A stretch of DNA of 64,000 nucleotides from JABDMH01 sp964428345 (GCA_964428345.1 CAYRYD010000011.1:65381-129380), one strand, 5' to 3'. Shown: positions 9,187 through 17,770, counted from the stretch's first letter. Made by a program: numbers and translations. Notes: generated by a model from the letters alone, not told the origin.

Positions 9187-10419
9187 TCAGGTATGACTGG
9201 TGCCGGGAACCCGGCTTCTCGCCAGGTTGATGATGTACACGATCAGGGCAACCGGAAAAAAGGCAGAGGCGATCAGAATCAGTTCATAGTACCAGGGCAT
9301 GAAACCGGCCTCGAGCCAAAACATCAGACCCTGGACAAACAAGAGGATCTCGGTGGAAAAAAAAGCGCCGAGAAATAAATACACCGCCAGTCGTTCCTGT
9401 TTGTCATGATGGCGACGAATTTCATGAAACGCACCCATGATAAAGACAGTCAGGACACCGAGCATCAGCAGATGAACAAACCCCACCACAAAATTACGTA
9501 TGGTATAACTGACCACTGCCAGGTGAGGAATGGCTACTAAAGTCTGGATGATGATTTTCAGGGAAAACAGGAGAAAGGCCAACATCCATAACCCATAGGC
9601 CCATTGACTCATAACCTGTTTTAGCCTGTCTTTTACACCCAGCATCAGTAACCAGAATGTAATCAGGGCAAACATTTGGATCAATACTCCCAGACTGTTG
9701 GTCCAGAAGATCAGCTTGTCGGGGGTTGACCAGGTGACCGCCAGGGCATAGGTTAAAATGCAGGATATCACCAGTAAAAGGTAAAAATTCCCGAATAAGG
9801 TTTTTTTGATGAGAATGCCGTTGTCTTCCAGGTATTTAAACAGGATCGCCAGCACTGCGAACACAAACCAGCCATTAAACTGGTAATGCAGAAAAAACTG
9901 GATGACTCCATAATACCAGGCGGTGCCTCGGAGACTGGAATTCATCATCGCTCCCAGGGCCCAGGTACCAAGGGTTGAAATGAAAAGAAACCAGAGTGCG
10001 GTCTTCAGCAACAACCTTGACCGTGACTTCTCCGGTGACTTCCCGAGATCACGGAATACCTGGATTATAAAAAGATAACTGAGAATAAGATGACTGGTTG
10101 TAAAGAATATCGAATACAACCCGTATCCCTGAAAAGGAAAGCTGCAAAGCATGCCCACTACAGCTGCCTGCGTTAGCCAGAACAGTATCACGTATACCTT
10201 TCGGATCAATTTAAAACGGTATGCAATCAAAAGGTATAGAGCGCTGTAAAGCCAACCCATCATGGCGACATGCGAATGGGCATGCTGCAAATTCTTATAG
10301 GCTATCCAATCCGGTAAGGTGCCAACAAAGGCATACCTCAACGCAACGCCCAGCAAGGAAGCGATCAGAAACGCACTCAAGGCAACCAATGCCCAGCTTT
10401 TGAAAGTCTGTTGTGTCAT
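9187..10419 (-). CDS. Polytopic membrane protein resembling heme-copper oxidase subunit I / NnrS
   Basis: 410 residues with about 12 predicted transmembrane segments. Histidines lie within or at the ends of helices: H46, H48 and H50 in LQHAHSHVAMMGW, and others in TTSHLILSY, FFLHYQFNGW and GFVHLLMLGV. This pattern resembles heme-ligating helices of heme-copper oxidase subunit I and of NnrS. I see no complete CuB or subunit I signature, so it is not called as an oxidase. The gene lies 17 bp after the cytochrome c gene and within the nos locus, suggesting quinol or heme electron transfer to N2O reduction or NO tolerance. Function is inferred from context. Confidence 0.7.
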   Translation of the reverse strand: MTQQTFKSWALVALSAFLIASLLGVALRYAFVGTLPDWIAYKNLQHAHSHVAMMGWLYSALYLLIAYRFKLIRKVYVILFWLTQAAVVGMLCSFPFQGYGLYSIFFTTSHLILSYLFIIQVFRDLGKSPEKSRSRLLLKTALWFLFISTLGTWALGAMMNSSLRGTAWYYGVIQFFLHYQFNGWFVFAVLAILFKYLEDNGILIKKTLFGNFYLLLVISCILTYALAVTWSTPDKLIFWTNSLGVLIQMFALITFWLLMLGVKDRLKQVMSQWAYGLWMLAFLLFSLKIIIQTLVAIPHLAVVSYTIRNFVVGFVHLLMLGVLTVFIMGAFHEIRRHHDKQERLAVYLFLGAFFSTEILLFVQGLMFWLEAGFMPWYYELILIASAFFPVALIVYIINLARSRVPGTSHT

Positions 10420-10436
10420 TTGTTGCCCTGCCCGGT

Positions 10437-10895
10437 CTACATCGCCTTATCATTGTCATATAAGAATTCCAGAATATCGCGGGCGTCACCAACCGAGACA
10501 TTCTGATTGGGCATCCGCGTTAAACATTCTTCCAGCAAAGCCTGTGCCTGGGAATCCTGTTCCAGCATTGCATCCGTATTGGTGATCATATTCATAATCC
10601 ACTCCGGCTGCCGTCTTTCGGTGACCCCGGAAAATCCCGGTCCAACCACCCTCTGTGCTGTCAACCGGTGACAAGCGCTGCATTTCATCTCATAAATTCC
10701 TTTTCCCCGGACAACCATGTCCTGATTCAATGGATCATTCAGACTAACAGTGGTTATTTCGCCTACCCCTTTGCCATCATCCGTTTTGGCAGCGGGAGCT
10801 GGTGCAGACTCCGGTGAAGTCGATGAGCTTTCCGGTGAACCACCGCCACAGGCCATCAGGGTGACCAGTACAATACCTAGAAAAATGTCTCTCAT
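10437..10895 (-). CDS. Monoheme cytochrome c lipoprotein of the nos locus
   Basis: 152 residues. A lipoprotein signal ends at LMAC (C16), followed by a Ser/Pro/Ala-rich linker (about 20-37) that could extend the domain from the membrane. The heme site is CSACH (C72, C75, H76), and a methionine in RMPNQN (about M128) is a suitable distal ligand. Class I cytochromes c of this size accompany clade II nosZ genes and are thought to deliver electrons to NosZ. The gene begins 4 bp after the upstream Rrf2 gene and is followed by the membrane protein, a clear co-transcribed arrangement. Electron donation to NosZ is inference from context. Confidence 0.88.
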   Translation of the reverse strand: MRDIFLGIVLVTLMACGGGSPESSSTSPESAPAPAAKTDDGKGVGEITTVSLNDPLNQDMVVRGKGIYEMKCSACHRLTAQRVVGPGFSGVTERRQPEWIMNMITNTDAMLEQDSQAQALLEECLTRMPNQNVSVGDARDILEFLYDNDKAM

Positions 10896-10899
10896 TGTT

Positions 10900-11331
10900 T
10901 TAAATTATTAGTTTTAAGTTATTAGCTGTTATTCTCTGAGCCGTTTCTTCAATGGTCTCCTCCTGTACCAATATAAGAAACTGGTCCCGATATTTCCTAA
11001 CGTGATGGTGGTAAGGACAGGGGTGATCATTGGAGCATTCCGCCAGTCCCAAAACACACTCCTTAAACACCCGAGGTCCGTCAATACTTTCAATCACAGC
11101 TAACAGGTTTGACTTCCGGTTTTGTTCGCTGAGAAAAAATCCACCATTTCTCCCTTTCTGCGACGAGATCAGACCATTGCGGGTCAGTTGTTGAAGTATT
11201 TTCGCAAGAAAAGGTTTGGGTGCGTCCAGTTTCAGTGACAGATCATCGACACCCATTTTATGCAACTCTGATGTATAGATAGCCAGAAACAAAACCGCCC
11301 TGATCGCATACTTACATGACTTGCTAAACAT
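10900..11331 (-). CDS. Rrf2-family transcriptional regulator with Fe-S-type cysteines (copy 2)
   Basis: 143 residues, clearly paralogous to the regulator at 8691-9125; both start MFSKSCKYA and share FLAKILQQL and CPYHH. Cysteines C92, C99 and C105 keep the C-x6-C-x5-C spacing. It is the first gene of the leftward group and is transcribed divergently from nosZ across 322 bp, the classical position for a local regulator of both directions. Sensing NO or the redox state of an Fe-S cluster is known for the family (NsrR, IscR) and inferred here. Confidence 0.9.
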   Translation of the reverse strand: MFSKSCKYAIRAVLFLAIYTSELHKMGVDDLSLKLDAPKPFLAKILQQLTRNGLISSQKGRNGGFFLSEQNRKSNLLAVIESIDGPRVFKECVLGLAECSNDHPCPYHHHVRKYRDQFLILVQEETIEETAQRITANNLKLII

Positions 11332-11534
11332 GGTCGTAAAAATTATTCCCTGATCCAGAGGGTGTTAGTTGCTGTATTGTACCTGCCATCTCTGTTTTCA
11401 TTTGTGACTAAACAGGAACCGATAACCCGGTTTTTCTTCCCGTGTTCCCAGGGGTTTCCTGATCCATTATCCAGTCTCTCAAACCGTTTCGTTTGGCAAT
11501 CCGGTTGGTCGGGAACACTACCGGATGACAGCTC

Positions 11535-11597
11535 AAAGATAAATTTTATTTTTTATTAAGACAAAAATATCTTTTTATCTTTTTTTTTGTATCTTTG
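11535..11597 (+). promoter_or_regulatory. Probable nosZ promoter with inverted repeat
   Basis: TATCTTTG at 11590-11597 matches the Bacteroidota -7 element TAnnTTTG, 56 bp before the nosZ start. Upstream, aaagataaa (11535-11543) and tttatcttt (11574-11582) form a perfect 9-bp inverted repeat in an AT-rich stretch, a candidate operator for the divergent Rrf2 regulator. No clear -33 TTTG is seen. The rest of the 322-bp region (11332-11534) shows nothing else recognisable. Confidence 0.5.
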
Positions 11598-11653
11598 AAC
11601 CCGATACAGCCCAACTCCCAGTGATTGTTTAACCTCATCAAAATATTAATTCA

Positions 11654-13615
11654 ATGAAATACCTGACTGGCCTAATCATTTTACTGGCCCTGACTCTCAC
11701 CTATCTAAGCTGCAAAACAGGGCTCACTCCTACCAGTGGCGCGCTCGGCGATGATGCAGCCTCTGCCACTTATGTCGCACCTGGTCAATACGATGAGTTT
11801 TATGCCTTTTTTTCGGGCGGATTCAGCGGACAGCTAAGCGTGTATGGTTTACCCAGCGGACGTCTTCTGAAAGTGATACCGGTTTTTTCGCAGGACGCGG
11901 AGAAAGGTTATGGTTACAATGAAGAAACCAAACCCATGCTCAACACCAGCTTTGGTTTTGTACCCTGGGATGATGCCCACCACCCGGAGTTATCCCAGAC
12001 CAACGGAGAAACAGATGGCCGCTGGATCTTTATTAATGGCAACAACACTCCCCGGATAGCGCGGATTGACCTGACTACGTTTGAAACGGCCGAAATCATT
12101 GAGATACCTAACAGTAGTGGTAACCATAGTTCGCCGTTTACGACCGAAAATACGGAATATGTAGTAGCCGGAACCCGCTTCAGTGTGCCTTATCCCCAAA
12201 GTGATGTGGCCATTAACAGTTATGCGGAAACCTTCAAAGGAGTATTGAGCTTTATCAAAGTCGATGCAGAAGGTCAAATGAATATTGCCTTCCAGGTACT
12301 ACTACCTGCCTTTGACTACGACCTGGCGCATTCCGGTAAAGGCAAATCCCATGGATGGACTTTTTTCACGACCTACAATACGGAAAAGAGTTACACCTTG
12401 AAAGAAGTAAATGCTTCGCAGAATGACAAGGACTTTATTGCAGCGGTCAACTGGAAGAAAGCTGAAGAGTACCTGGCTCAGGGAAAAGGAAAGGAGATTG
12501 CCGCACCACACGTGATCAACCGTTACTCTGATCATACTCATATGGCAACTTCAACGGAAGTGAAAACGGTTACGGTTCTGACCCCTGAAGATTGTCCTGG
12601 TCTGGTTTACTTCCTTCCGACACCGAAATCTCCGCACGGAGTTGATGTGGATCCCACCGGTGAGTATATTGTAGGAAATGGCAAACTTTCTGCTGACCTT
12701 ACGGTCCATTCCTTTACCAACATGATGGCTGCGATTGAAGAGCAGGCTTTTGAAACCACCATCGACGGCGTACCGGTTTTACAGTTTGAAAAAGTAGTGG
12801 GTGGTGTAGTCCCCAAACCGGGATTAGGTCCATTGCATACTGAGTTTGACGACAATGGAAATGCGTATACCACTTTCTTCATTTCTTCGGAGATCGTAAA
12901 ATGGAAGCTGGGGACCTGGGAAGTTCTTGACCGGGTACCTTGTTACTATTCGGTTGGTCACCTGATGATCCCCGGAGGTGATTCGAAAAAACCCCAGGGA
13001 AAATACATGGTGGCGCTTAACAAGATTACGAAAGACCGTTATCTGCCAACCGGACCGGAGATGAACCACTCTGCCCAGTTGTACGATATCAGTGGGGATA
13101 AGATCAAGCTACTGCTCGACTTTCCGACGATCGGAGAACCCCATTACGGACAGGGTATCTCGGCAGACCGGGTAGCGCCAAATAGTAAGAAATTCTTCCC
13201 CATTGAAGAAAATCAACACCCATACCGGGCTTTGGGTGAAGCACAAACCAAGGTCGAACGAAGTGGCAATGTGGTTCACGTTTACATGACCTCTATCCGC
13301 AGCCACTTTGCCCCTGACAATATTGAAGGTATCCGGGTAGGCGATGATGTTTACGTGCACCTGACCAATCTTGAGCAGGATTTTGACGTACCCCACGGTC
13401 TTGCTATCCAGGGAGCGCTCAACGCCGAACTGCTGGTTATGCCTGGTCAAACAGAGACCCTCCACTGGAAGCCTCAGAAGGAAGGTGTTTATTCTTTCTA
13501 CTGCACTGACTTCTGCTCGGCTTTACATCAGGAGATGCAGGGTTACTTCCGGGTATCACCCGCCAACTCCAACACTCCGCTGAAATGGAGTCTTGGAGAA
13601 GAAGAAGCCCTTTAA
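11654..13615 (+). CDS. nosZ: Nitrous-oxide reductase, clade II (Sec-dependent), probably a lipoprotein
   Basis: 653 residues. It reduces N2O to N2 in the periplasm. The N-terminus is a Sec-type signal ending at a cysteine (C20, TYLSC), without a twin-arginine motif. This is the clade II type, and the cysteine may be lipidated. CuZ-type histidines include DDAHH (H109, H110), KSPHGVD, GPLHTEF and EPHYGQG within the beta-propeller. The C-terminal cupredoxin domain has the CuA motif C617-TDF-C621-SAL-H625-QE-M628 plus DVPHG upstream. Length and order are normal and no key residue seems missing. A strong terminator follows, so the downstream nos genes likely depend on read-through or a second promoter. 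Confidence 0.97.
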   Translation: MKYLTGLIILLALTLTYLSCKTGLTPTSGALGDDAASATYVAPGQYDEFYAFFSGGFSGQLSVYGLPSGRLLKVIPVFSQDAEKGYGYNEETKPMLNTSFGFVPWDDAHHPELSQTNGETDGRWIFINGNNTPRIARIDLTTFETAEIIEIPNSSGNHSSPFTTENTEYVVAGTRFSVPYPQSDVAINSYAETFKGVLSFIKVDAEGQMNIAFQVLLPAFDYDLAHSGKGKSHGWTFFTTYNTEKSYTLKEVNASQNDKDFIAAVNWKKAEEYLAQGKGKEIAAPHVINRYSDHTHMATSTEVKTVTVLTPEDCPGLVYFLPTPKSPHGVDVDPTGEYIVGNGKLSADLTVHSFTNMMAAIEEQAFETTIDGVPVLQFEKVVGGVVPKPGLGPLHTEFDDNGNAYTTFFISSEIVKWKLGTWEVLDRVPCYYSVGHLMIPGGDSKKPQGKYMVALNKITKDRYLPTGPEMNHSAQLYDISGDKIKLLLDFPTIGEPHYGQGISADRVAPNSKKFFPIEENQHPYRALGEAQTKVERSGNVVHVYMTSIRSHFAPDNIEGIRVGDDVYVHLTNLEQDFDVPHGLAIQGALNAELLVMPGQTETLHWKPQKEGVYSFYCTDFCSALHQEMQGYFRVSPANSNTPLKWSLGEEEAL

Positions 13616-13631
13616 ACTAAAAATCACGTGG

Positions 13632-13682
13632 GGAAGGTAAGTTGTTGCCAGTGAGTCGATGACTTACCTTCCTTTTTTTTAA
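13632..13682 (+). terminator. Terminator after nosZ
   Basis: A perfect 11-bp stem (ggaaggtaagt / acttaccttcc) with a 19-base loop is followed by eight Ts. It lies 16 bp after the nosZ stop and 70 bp before the next nos-cluster gene, suggesting that nosZ is made in excess of the accessory proteins. Confidence 0.85.
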
Positions 13683-13753
13683 TTTCCGTTTTTTCTGCCC
13701 ACCTTTTCCTGCATTTTATCCGGATTTGGTCTAACTTAAATCTAATCTGCGTT

Positions 13754-14341
13754 ATGAAAAATATCTGGCCACGCACCCTGTTAATCCTGGCTGGATTAAT
13801 GCTTCTTACCCTGTTTGTTTTTCCCATGTGGAAAATCATCTTGTATGCGCCCCAGTATCCGGACGGTGTACACATGTACATTTACGTGAATAAAATCGGG
13901 GGAAGTACACCCGGAACCCTTCAGAATGTCAACATTCTCAATCACTACATCGGCATGAAAACCATTGAGCCGGATGCCATACCCGAGCTGAAATATTTTC
14001 CTTACTTTGTCATTGGTTTTACTGTCCTTGCCGTGCTGTTTGCCCTTATCAACTGGAGACCACTGTATATTATCTGGTTAGGATTACTGGTCATAGCACT
14101 GATCCTGGCCATGTATGATTTTTATCTCTGGGAATACGACTACGGCCACAATCTGGATCCCAATGCCCCGATGAAGTTTGAAGATGAATCCTTTCAGCCA
14201 CCTCTTTTTGGAAAAAAAGTTCTACTGAATTTTATTGCCTATTCATTGCCCCATATTGGAGGTTATTTCATCATGGGGTCGGTCCTCCTGGCATCCCTTG
14301 CCAGCTATCTGAGAACCCGAACTTCCGCAGTACGCCCATGA
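13754..14341 (+). CDS. Conserved nos-cluster membrane protein between nosZ and nosL
   Basis: 195 residues with four likely transmembrane helices: about 7-29, 78-95, 100-122 and 158-182. A roughly 45-residue extracytoplasmic loop lies after helix 1, and a polar stretch after helix 3 contains YLWEYDYGHNLDP. I recognise no catalytic motif and do not assign a name. Its stop overlaps the nosL start by four bases (ATGA), so translation is coupled to NosL. Position between nosZ and nosLDFY argues for a role in copper delivery, membrane anchoring or electron transfer to NosZ. That is inference. Confidence 0.75.
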   Translation: MKNIWPRTLLILAGLMLLTLFVFPMWKIILYAPQYPDGVHMYIYVNKIGGSTPGTLQNVNILNHYIGMKTIEPDAIPELKYFPYFVIGFTVLAVLFALINWRPLYIIWLGLLVIALILAMYDFYLWEYDYGHNLDPNAPMKFEDESFQPPLFGKKVLLNFIAYSLPHIGGYFIMGSVLLASLASYLRTRTSAVRP

Positions 14342-14757
14342 AACATCTCCTGCTGATATTGATGATATTGGGAGCAACACTATCCTGCAGCGTTTCACCG
14401 CAACCGATCAATTATCAGACCGATCAGTGTCATTTCTGTAAGATGATGATTTCCGATCCCCGTTTTGGGGCAGAACTGGTTACCCGGAAAGGTAAAATTT
14501 ACAAATACGACGCTATTGAGTGTATGGTAGATGATATGCTGCAAAACGGTGAGGATCATTATGCCTACATACTGGTTACCGATTTTGCCACTCCCGGAAC
14601 GCTGGTTGATGCCCGCAACATGCAGTATCTGATCAGCCAAAGATTGCCCAGTCCTATGGGGGGGAACCTTACGGCTCACCAGACTATCAAAACCGAACTA
14701 TCGGACACCAGCGCTCAATGGCTTACCTGGGATGAACTTCTAAAACATCGCCAATGA
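14338..14757 (+). CDS. nosL: NosL copper-binding lipoprotein
   Basis: 139 residues. The lipobox ATLSC places lipidation at C17. The copper motif QCHFCKMM (C31, C34, M36, M37) is the NosL/MerB-like signature, followed by DPRFGAELVTRKGK and YDAIECM. NosL is a Cu(I) chaperone for assembly of the NosZ copper centres at the outer face of the membrane. Both gene ends overlap neighbours by four bases (ATGA), giving a tightly coupled order. Confidence 0.95.
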   Translation: MKHLLLILMILGATLSCSVSPQPINYQTDQCHFCKMMISDPRFGAELVTRKGKIYKYDAIECMVDDMLQNGEDHYAYILVTDFATPGTLVDARNMQYLISQRLPSPMGGNLTAHQTIKTELSDTSAQWLTWDELLKHRQ

Positions 14758-16010
14758 GGGAAGATTTTCAGCCCTTGCGAATCTCGCTGTTTAGTTTTCT
14801 GCTATTCGTATGTTGTCTGGCTCGGATTCAGGCCTCGACCATTATGATAGGACCCGGAAAGAGCGGAGAAGACCTTGAAAAAGCTCTTGAATCGGCCGAA
14901 GCCGGGGATACAGTCCTGATCAACGGAGGCCATTTTTTAATCAACCCGCTTACGATTTCAAAACCATTGACTTTACTGGGAACAGAGGGAGCTACCCTGG
15001 AATCAAAGGATGGTGATGAAATATTGGTGGTTACTGCAGACAGTGTTCAAATCCGCGGATTGAAGTTCACCGGAGTGACCACCAGTTATCTCAAGGAACG
15101 TTCAGCAATCCGGATCGTACGGGTAAAGGATTTTGAAATTCTACACAACGAGATCATCGATTGTTTCTTTGGTATTTATATCGAACATGCCAGACACGGT
15201 CTGGTGGCTGACAATGTCATCCTGGGTAAATCGACGACCGAAGCGGCATCCGGTAATGCAATCCATGCCTGGTATTGTCGCCATCTGCAGATCCTGAATA
15301 ATGAAGTGCAGGGACACCGCGATGGTATTTATTTTGAATTTGTTGATGAAAGTCTGGTCCAGGGAAATCGTAGTTTCGACCAGTTGCGTTATGGTCTCCA
15401 TTTTATGTTTTCCAATGATGATATCTACCGGGACAATACTTTTTCTAAAAATGGTGCCGGAGTTGCTGTCATGTTTTCCCGAAGGATCGAAATGACCAAC
15501 AATATCTTTTCCCATAATTGGGGCAGCTCATCGTATGGATTGCTATTGAAGGAAATAAATGATGCGCAGGTTATCAGCAATCAGTTTGATCAGAACACTA
15601 TCGGTATTTTTGTTGAGGGATCAAACCGGATAACCTATTCAAAGAATACATTCCATCGAAATGGCTGGGCTATCAAATTTTCCGGAGGGTGCTCGTCCAA
15701 CAAAATTGTCCAAAATAATTTTCTCCATAATTCACTGGATCTTGTCGTCAATTCCCGTCTCAGTGACAATGAAATATCCAATAATTACTGGAGTGAATAT
15801 TCAGGTTATGACCTGGACAAAAATGCCATCGGAGATATCCCCCACTACCCGGTCAAACTTTTTTCCTACATTCTGGATCAGTCGCCCGAAGCCATTATTC
15901 TTCTTCGGAGTTTTTTTGTGGATATCATCAATTTTTCAGAAAAAATCAGTCCGGTTTTTACCCCTAAAGACGTCTTTGATCCTACTCCTTTAATGCATGA
16001 AATACAATGA
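14754..16010 (+). CDS. nosD: NosD periplasmic beta-helix protein
   Basis: 418 residues. A signal peptide covers about residues 8-27. The body is a right-handed parallel beta-helix with repeated N-x-I/F turns, for example LHNEIIDCFFGIYIEHARH, ADNVILG, NNEVQGHRDGIY and TNNIFSHNWG. NosD works with the NosFY ABC transporter in maturing the NosZ CuZ centre, and belongs to the carbohydrate-binding/sugar-hydrolase (CASH) beta-helix family. It overlaps nosL and nosF by four bases each, consistent with one translational unit. Confidence 0.93.
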   Translation: MREDFQPLRISLFSFLLFVCCLARIQASTIMIGPGKSGEDLEKALESAEAGDTVLINGGHFLINPLTISKPLTLLGTEGATLESKDGDEILVVTADSVQIRGLKFTGVTTSYLKERSAIRIVRVKDFEILHNEIIDCFFGIYIEHARHGLVADNVILGKSTTEAASGNAIHAWYCRHLQILNNEVQGHRDGIYFEFVDESLVQGNRSFDQLRYGLHFMFSNDDIYRDNTFSKNGAGVAVMFSRRIEMTNNIFSHNWGSSSYGLLLKEINDAQVISNQFDQNTIGIFVEGSNRITYSKNTFHRNGWAIKFSGGCSSNKIVQNNFLHNSLDLVVNSRLSDNEISNNYWSEYSGYDLDKNAIGDIPHYPVKLFSYILDQSPEAIILLRSFFVDIINFSEKISPVFTPKDVFDPTPLMHEIQ

Positions 16011-16735
16011 TTTCCATTCATCAGCTCAGGAAACATTTTGGAAAAAATGAAGTTTTACGCGGTATTGATCTGGAACTGACGAAACCGGGTATTTCGGCTA
16101 TTCTCGGACCCAATGGATCGGGAAAAACCACTTTACTGAAATGTGTCCTCGGTTTGGTTATTCCTGACTCAGGCACCATATTATTCAAGGGGCAACCGAT
16201 TAAGAACCGGCATCTCTACCGGCTGGATATTTCCCACGTTCCCCAGATGGCTCATTTTCCTGAGAATCTCAGTCCGGCTGAACTATTAAAAATGTCGAAA
16301 GACCTGCATCCCGGTATTACCCGGGAAGACTTCCTGATCGACTTGTTTGAACTGGGAGGAGAAATGCAAAAAAAGATGGGTAATCTATCCGGAGGTAACC
16401 GCCAGAAAGTCAATTTATTGCTGGGATTGATGTATGACAATCCGGTGATAATCCTCGATGAACCCAGCAATGGCCTGGATCCCCTGTCTTTCTTAAACCT
16501 TAAGAAATTTCTGATGGAAGAAGGCAGGAGAAACAAACAGATCCTGATCACCACTCATATGATGAGTTTTGTGGAGGAAATTGCAGACTACATTGTTTTT
16601 ATTCTCGACGGGCAGATTTATTTTAACGGAAGCCCGGATGAGCTGATTCATCATGAAGGTGAAACAGGCCTGGAAGAAGCCATTGCCAATATTTTGAGAA
16701 CCAGGATGCAGCCAAATTATGCTGAAGATCTTTAA
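16007..16735 (+). CDS. nosF: NosF ABC transporter ATPase
   Basis: 242 residues. Walker A is GPNGSGKTT (34-42), the signature is LSGGNRQK, and Walker B is VIILDEPSNGLDP followed by a switch histidine in ITTHMMSF. The length and unfused single-ATPase form are standard for NosF. It energises the NosDFY complex that supplies NosZ maturation. It overlaps nosD by four bases and nosY by 17 bases. Confidence 0.95.
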   Translation: MISIHQLRKHFGKNEVLRGIDLELTKPGISAILGPNGSGKTTLLKCVLGLVIPDSGTILFKGQPIKNRHLYRLDISHVPQMAHFPENLSPAELLKMSKDLHPGITREDFLIDLFELGGEMQKKMGNLSGGNRQKVNLLLGLMYDNPVIILDEPSNGLDPLSFLNLKKFLMEEGRRNKQILITTHMMSFVEEIADYIVFILDGQIYFNGSPDELIHHEGETGLEEAIANILRTRMQPNYAEDL

Positions 16736-17501
16736 ATATACCTTGTACGATTTGATCAGAAACCGCTGGTTGATCATTTACACTGCCTTTTTCCTGATTT
16801 TAACCATAGCGCTTTTGCTGCTTACCAATGATTTTGGAAAGGTGATCATCAGCCTGTCAAATATCACCCTGATCCTGACTCCACTCATTGGTATTCTTTA
16901 CGGAGTAATGTATTATTATAGTTCACTCGATTTTATCCGGTTTTTGCTGGCCCAGCCACTCTCCCGGCGATCCATTTTTTCGGGATTGTTTGCCGGTATC
17001 GGCATGTCGCTAAGCGTGAGCCTGTTAGTCGGGCTTGGGGCGCCGCTGCTGTTTTACGGAGTAACTTTTTCACCGGAATTCAAGACATTTATCATTGTTC
17101 TGTTGATGTCGGTTGTGTTGTCGGTTATTTTTTCCCTGCTGGCTTTTCTGATTGCCCTATATAACAGCAACCGGGTCCGGGGATTTGGCGTTGCCATTTT
17201 TACCTGGTTATTTTTTGCCGTGATCTATGATGGTATTTTTTTACTGCTCCTGCTGATGTTTAAGGATTATCCGCTTGAAAATCTTACCCTGGGATTGACC
17301 ATGTTTAATCCCATCGATCTGGCCAGGATCCTGGTACTGATGAATCTGGATGTTTCCGCGATTATGGGATACACCGGAGCAGTTCTTCAGCAATTTTTTG
17401 GTACTGCCCGCGGATCGGTTGCGATTGTCCTGGTGCTGTCCGTCTGGATAATTCTTCCTTTTTTCTGGATGTTGCGCCTGGTATCAAAAAAGGACTTTTA
17501 A
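16719..17501 (+). CDS. nosY: NosY ABC transporter permease
   Basis: 260 residues, six predicted transmembrane helices in the ABC-2 style (about 17-37, 41-66, 100-120, 125-150, 160-185 and 232-254). The conserved DF near SSLDFIRFLLAQPLSR is seen in NosY and related permeases. It is the membrane partner of NosF and ends the cluster. Its start overlaps nosF by 17 bases, consistent with co-translation. Confidence 0.93.
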   Translation: MLKIFKYTLYDLIRNRWLIIYTAFFLILTIALLLLTNDFGKVIISLSNITLILTPLIGILYGVMYYYSSLDFIRFLLAQPLSRRSIFSGLFAGIGMSLSVSLLVGLGAPLLFYGVTFSPEFKTFIIVLLMSVVLSVIFSLLAFLIALYNSNRVRGFGVAIFTWLFFAVIYDGIFLLLLLMFKDYPLENLTLGLTMFNPIDLARILVLMNLDVSAIMGYTGAVLQQFFGTARGSVAIVLVLSVWIILPFFWMLRLVSKKDF

Positions 17502-17586
17502 TACGGCGCTCCATACCAGAAAGCCCTTATGGTTTTGGAAATAGTTTTCCCGATCAATTTTCCCATTGTACCGACAGACTAATTTT

Positions 17587-17770
17587 AGGGCACCTCTAAA
17601 TACCTCTGAAATTAGGAAAATTCAAAAAGAACCAAGCGAGACGAGGCATCGCGAAGGAGCCTAGCCGGAGCTAAGTGACTTAGGGATAGCCAAGTATCGC
17701 ACAGGTTACTTTTGAATAGCTTATCATAGATAAGCGGTTGACAATTGAATGGGGTTTTTCGAGGTGCCCT
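17587..17770. mobile_element. MITE-like non-coding element with terminal inverted repeats
   Basis: A 184-bp segment begins agggcacctc and ends gaggtgccct, a perfect 10-bp inverted repeat; with mismatches it extends to about 16 of 21 positions. The interior has no ORF. Terminal repeats without a transposase suggest a MITE or a deleted IS. No convincing target-site duplication is seen. The surrounding 472-bp interval (17502-17973) has no gene; a 31-base segment at 17549-17579 matches 695-725 at 28 positions. Confidence 0.65.

Noticed and set aside
9187..10419. Cytochrome oxidase subunit I
   Set aside because: Histidines are suggestive but the complete heme-copper oxidase signature and CuB motif are not present.
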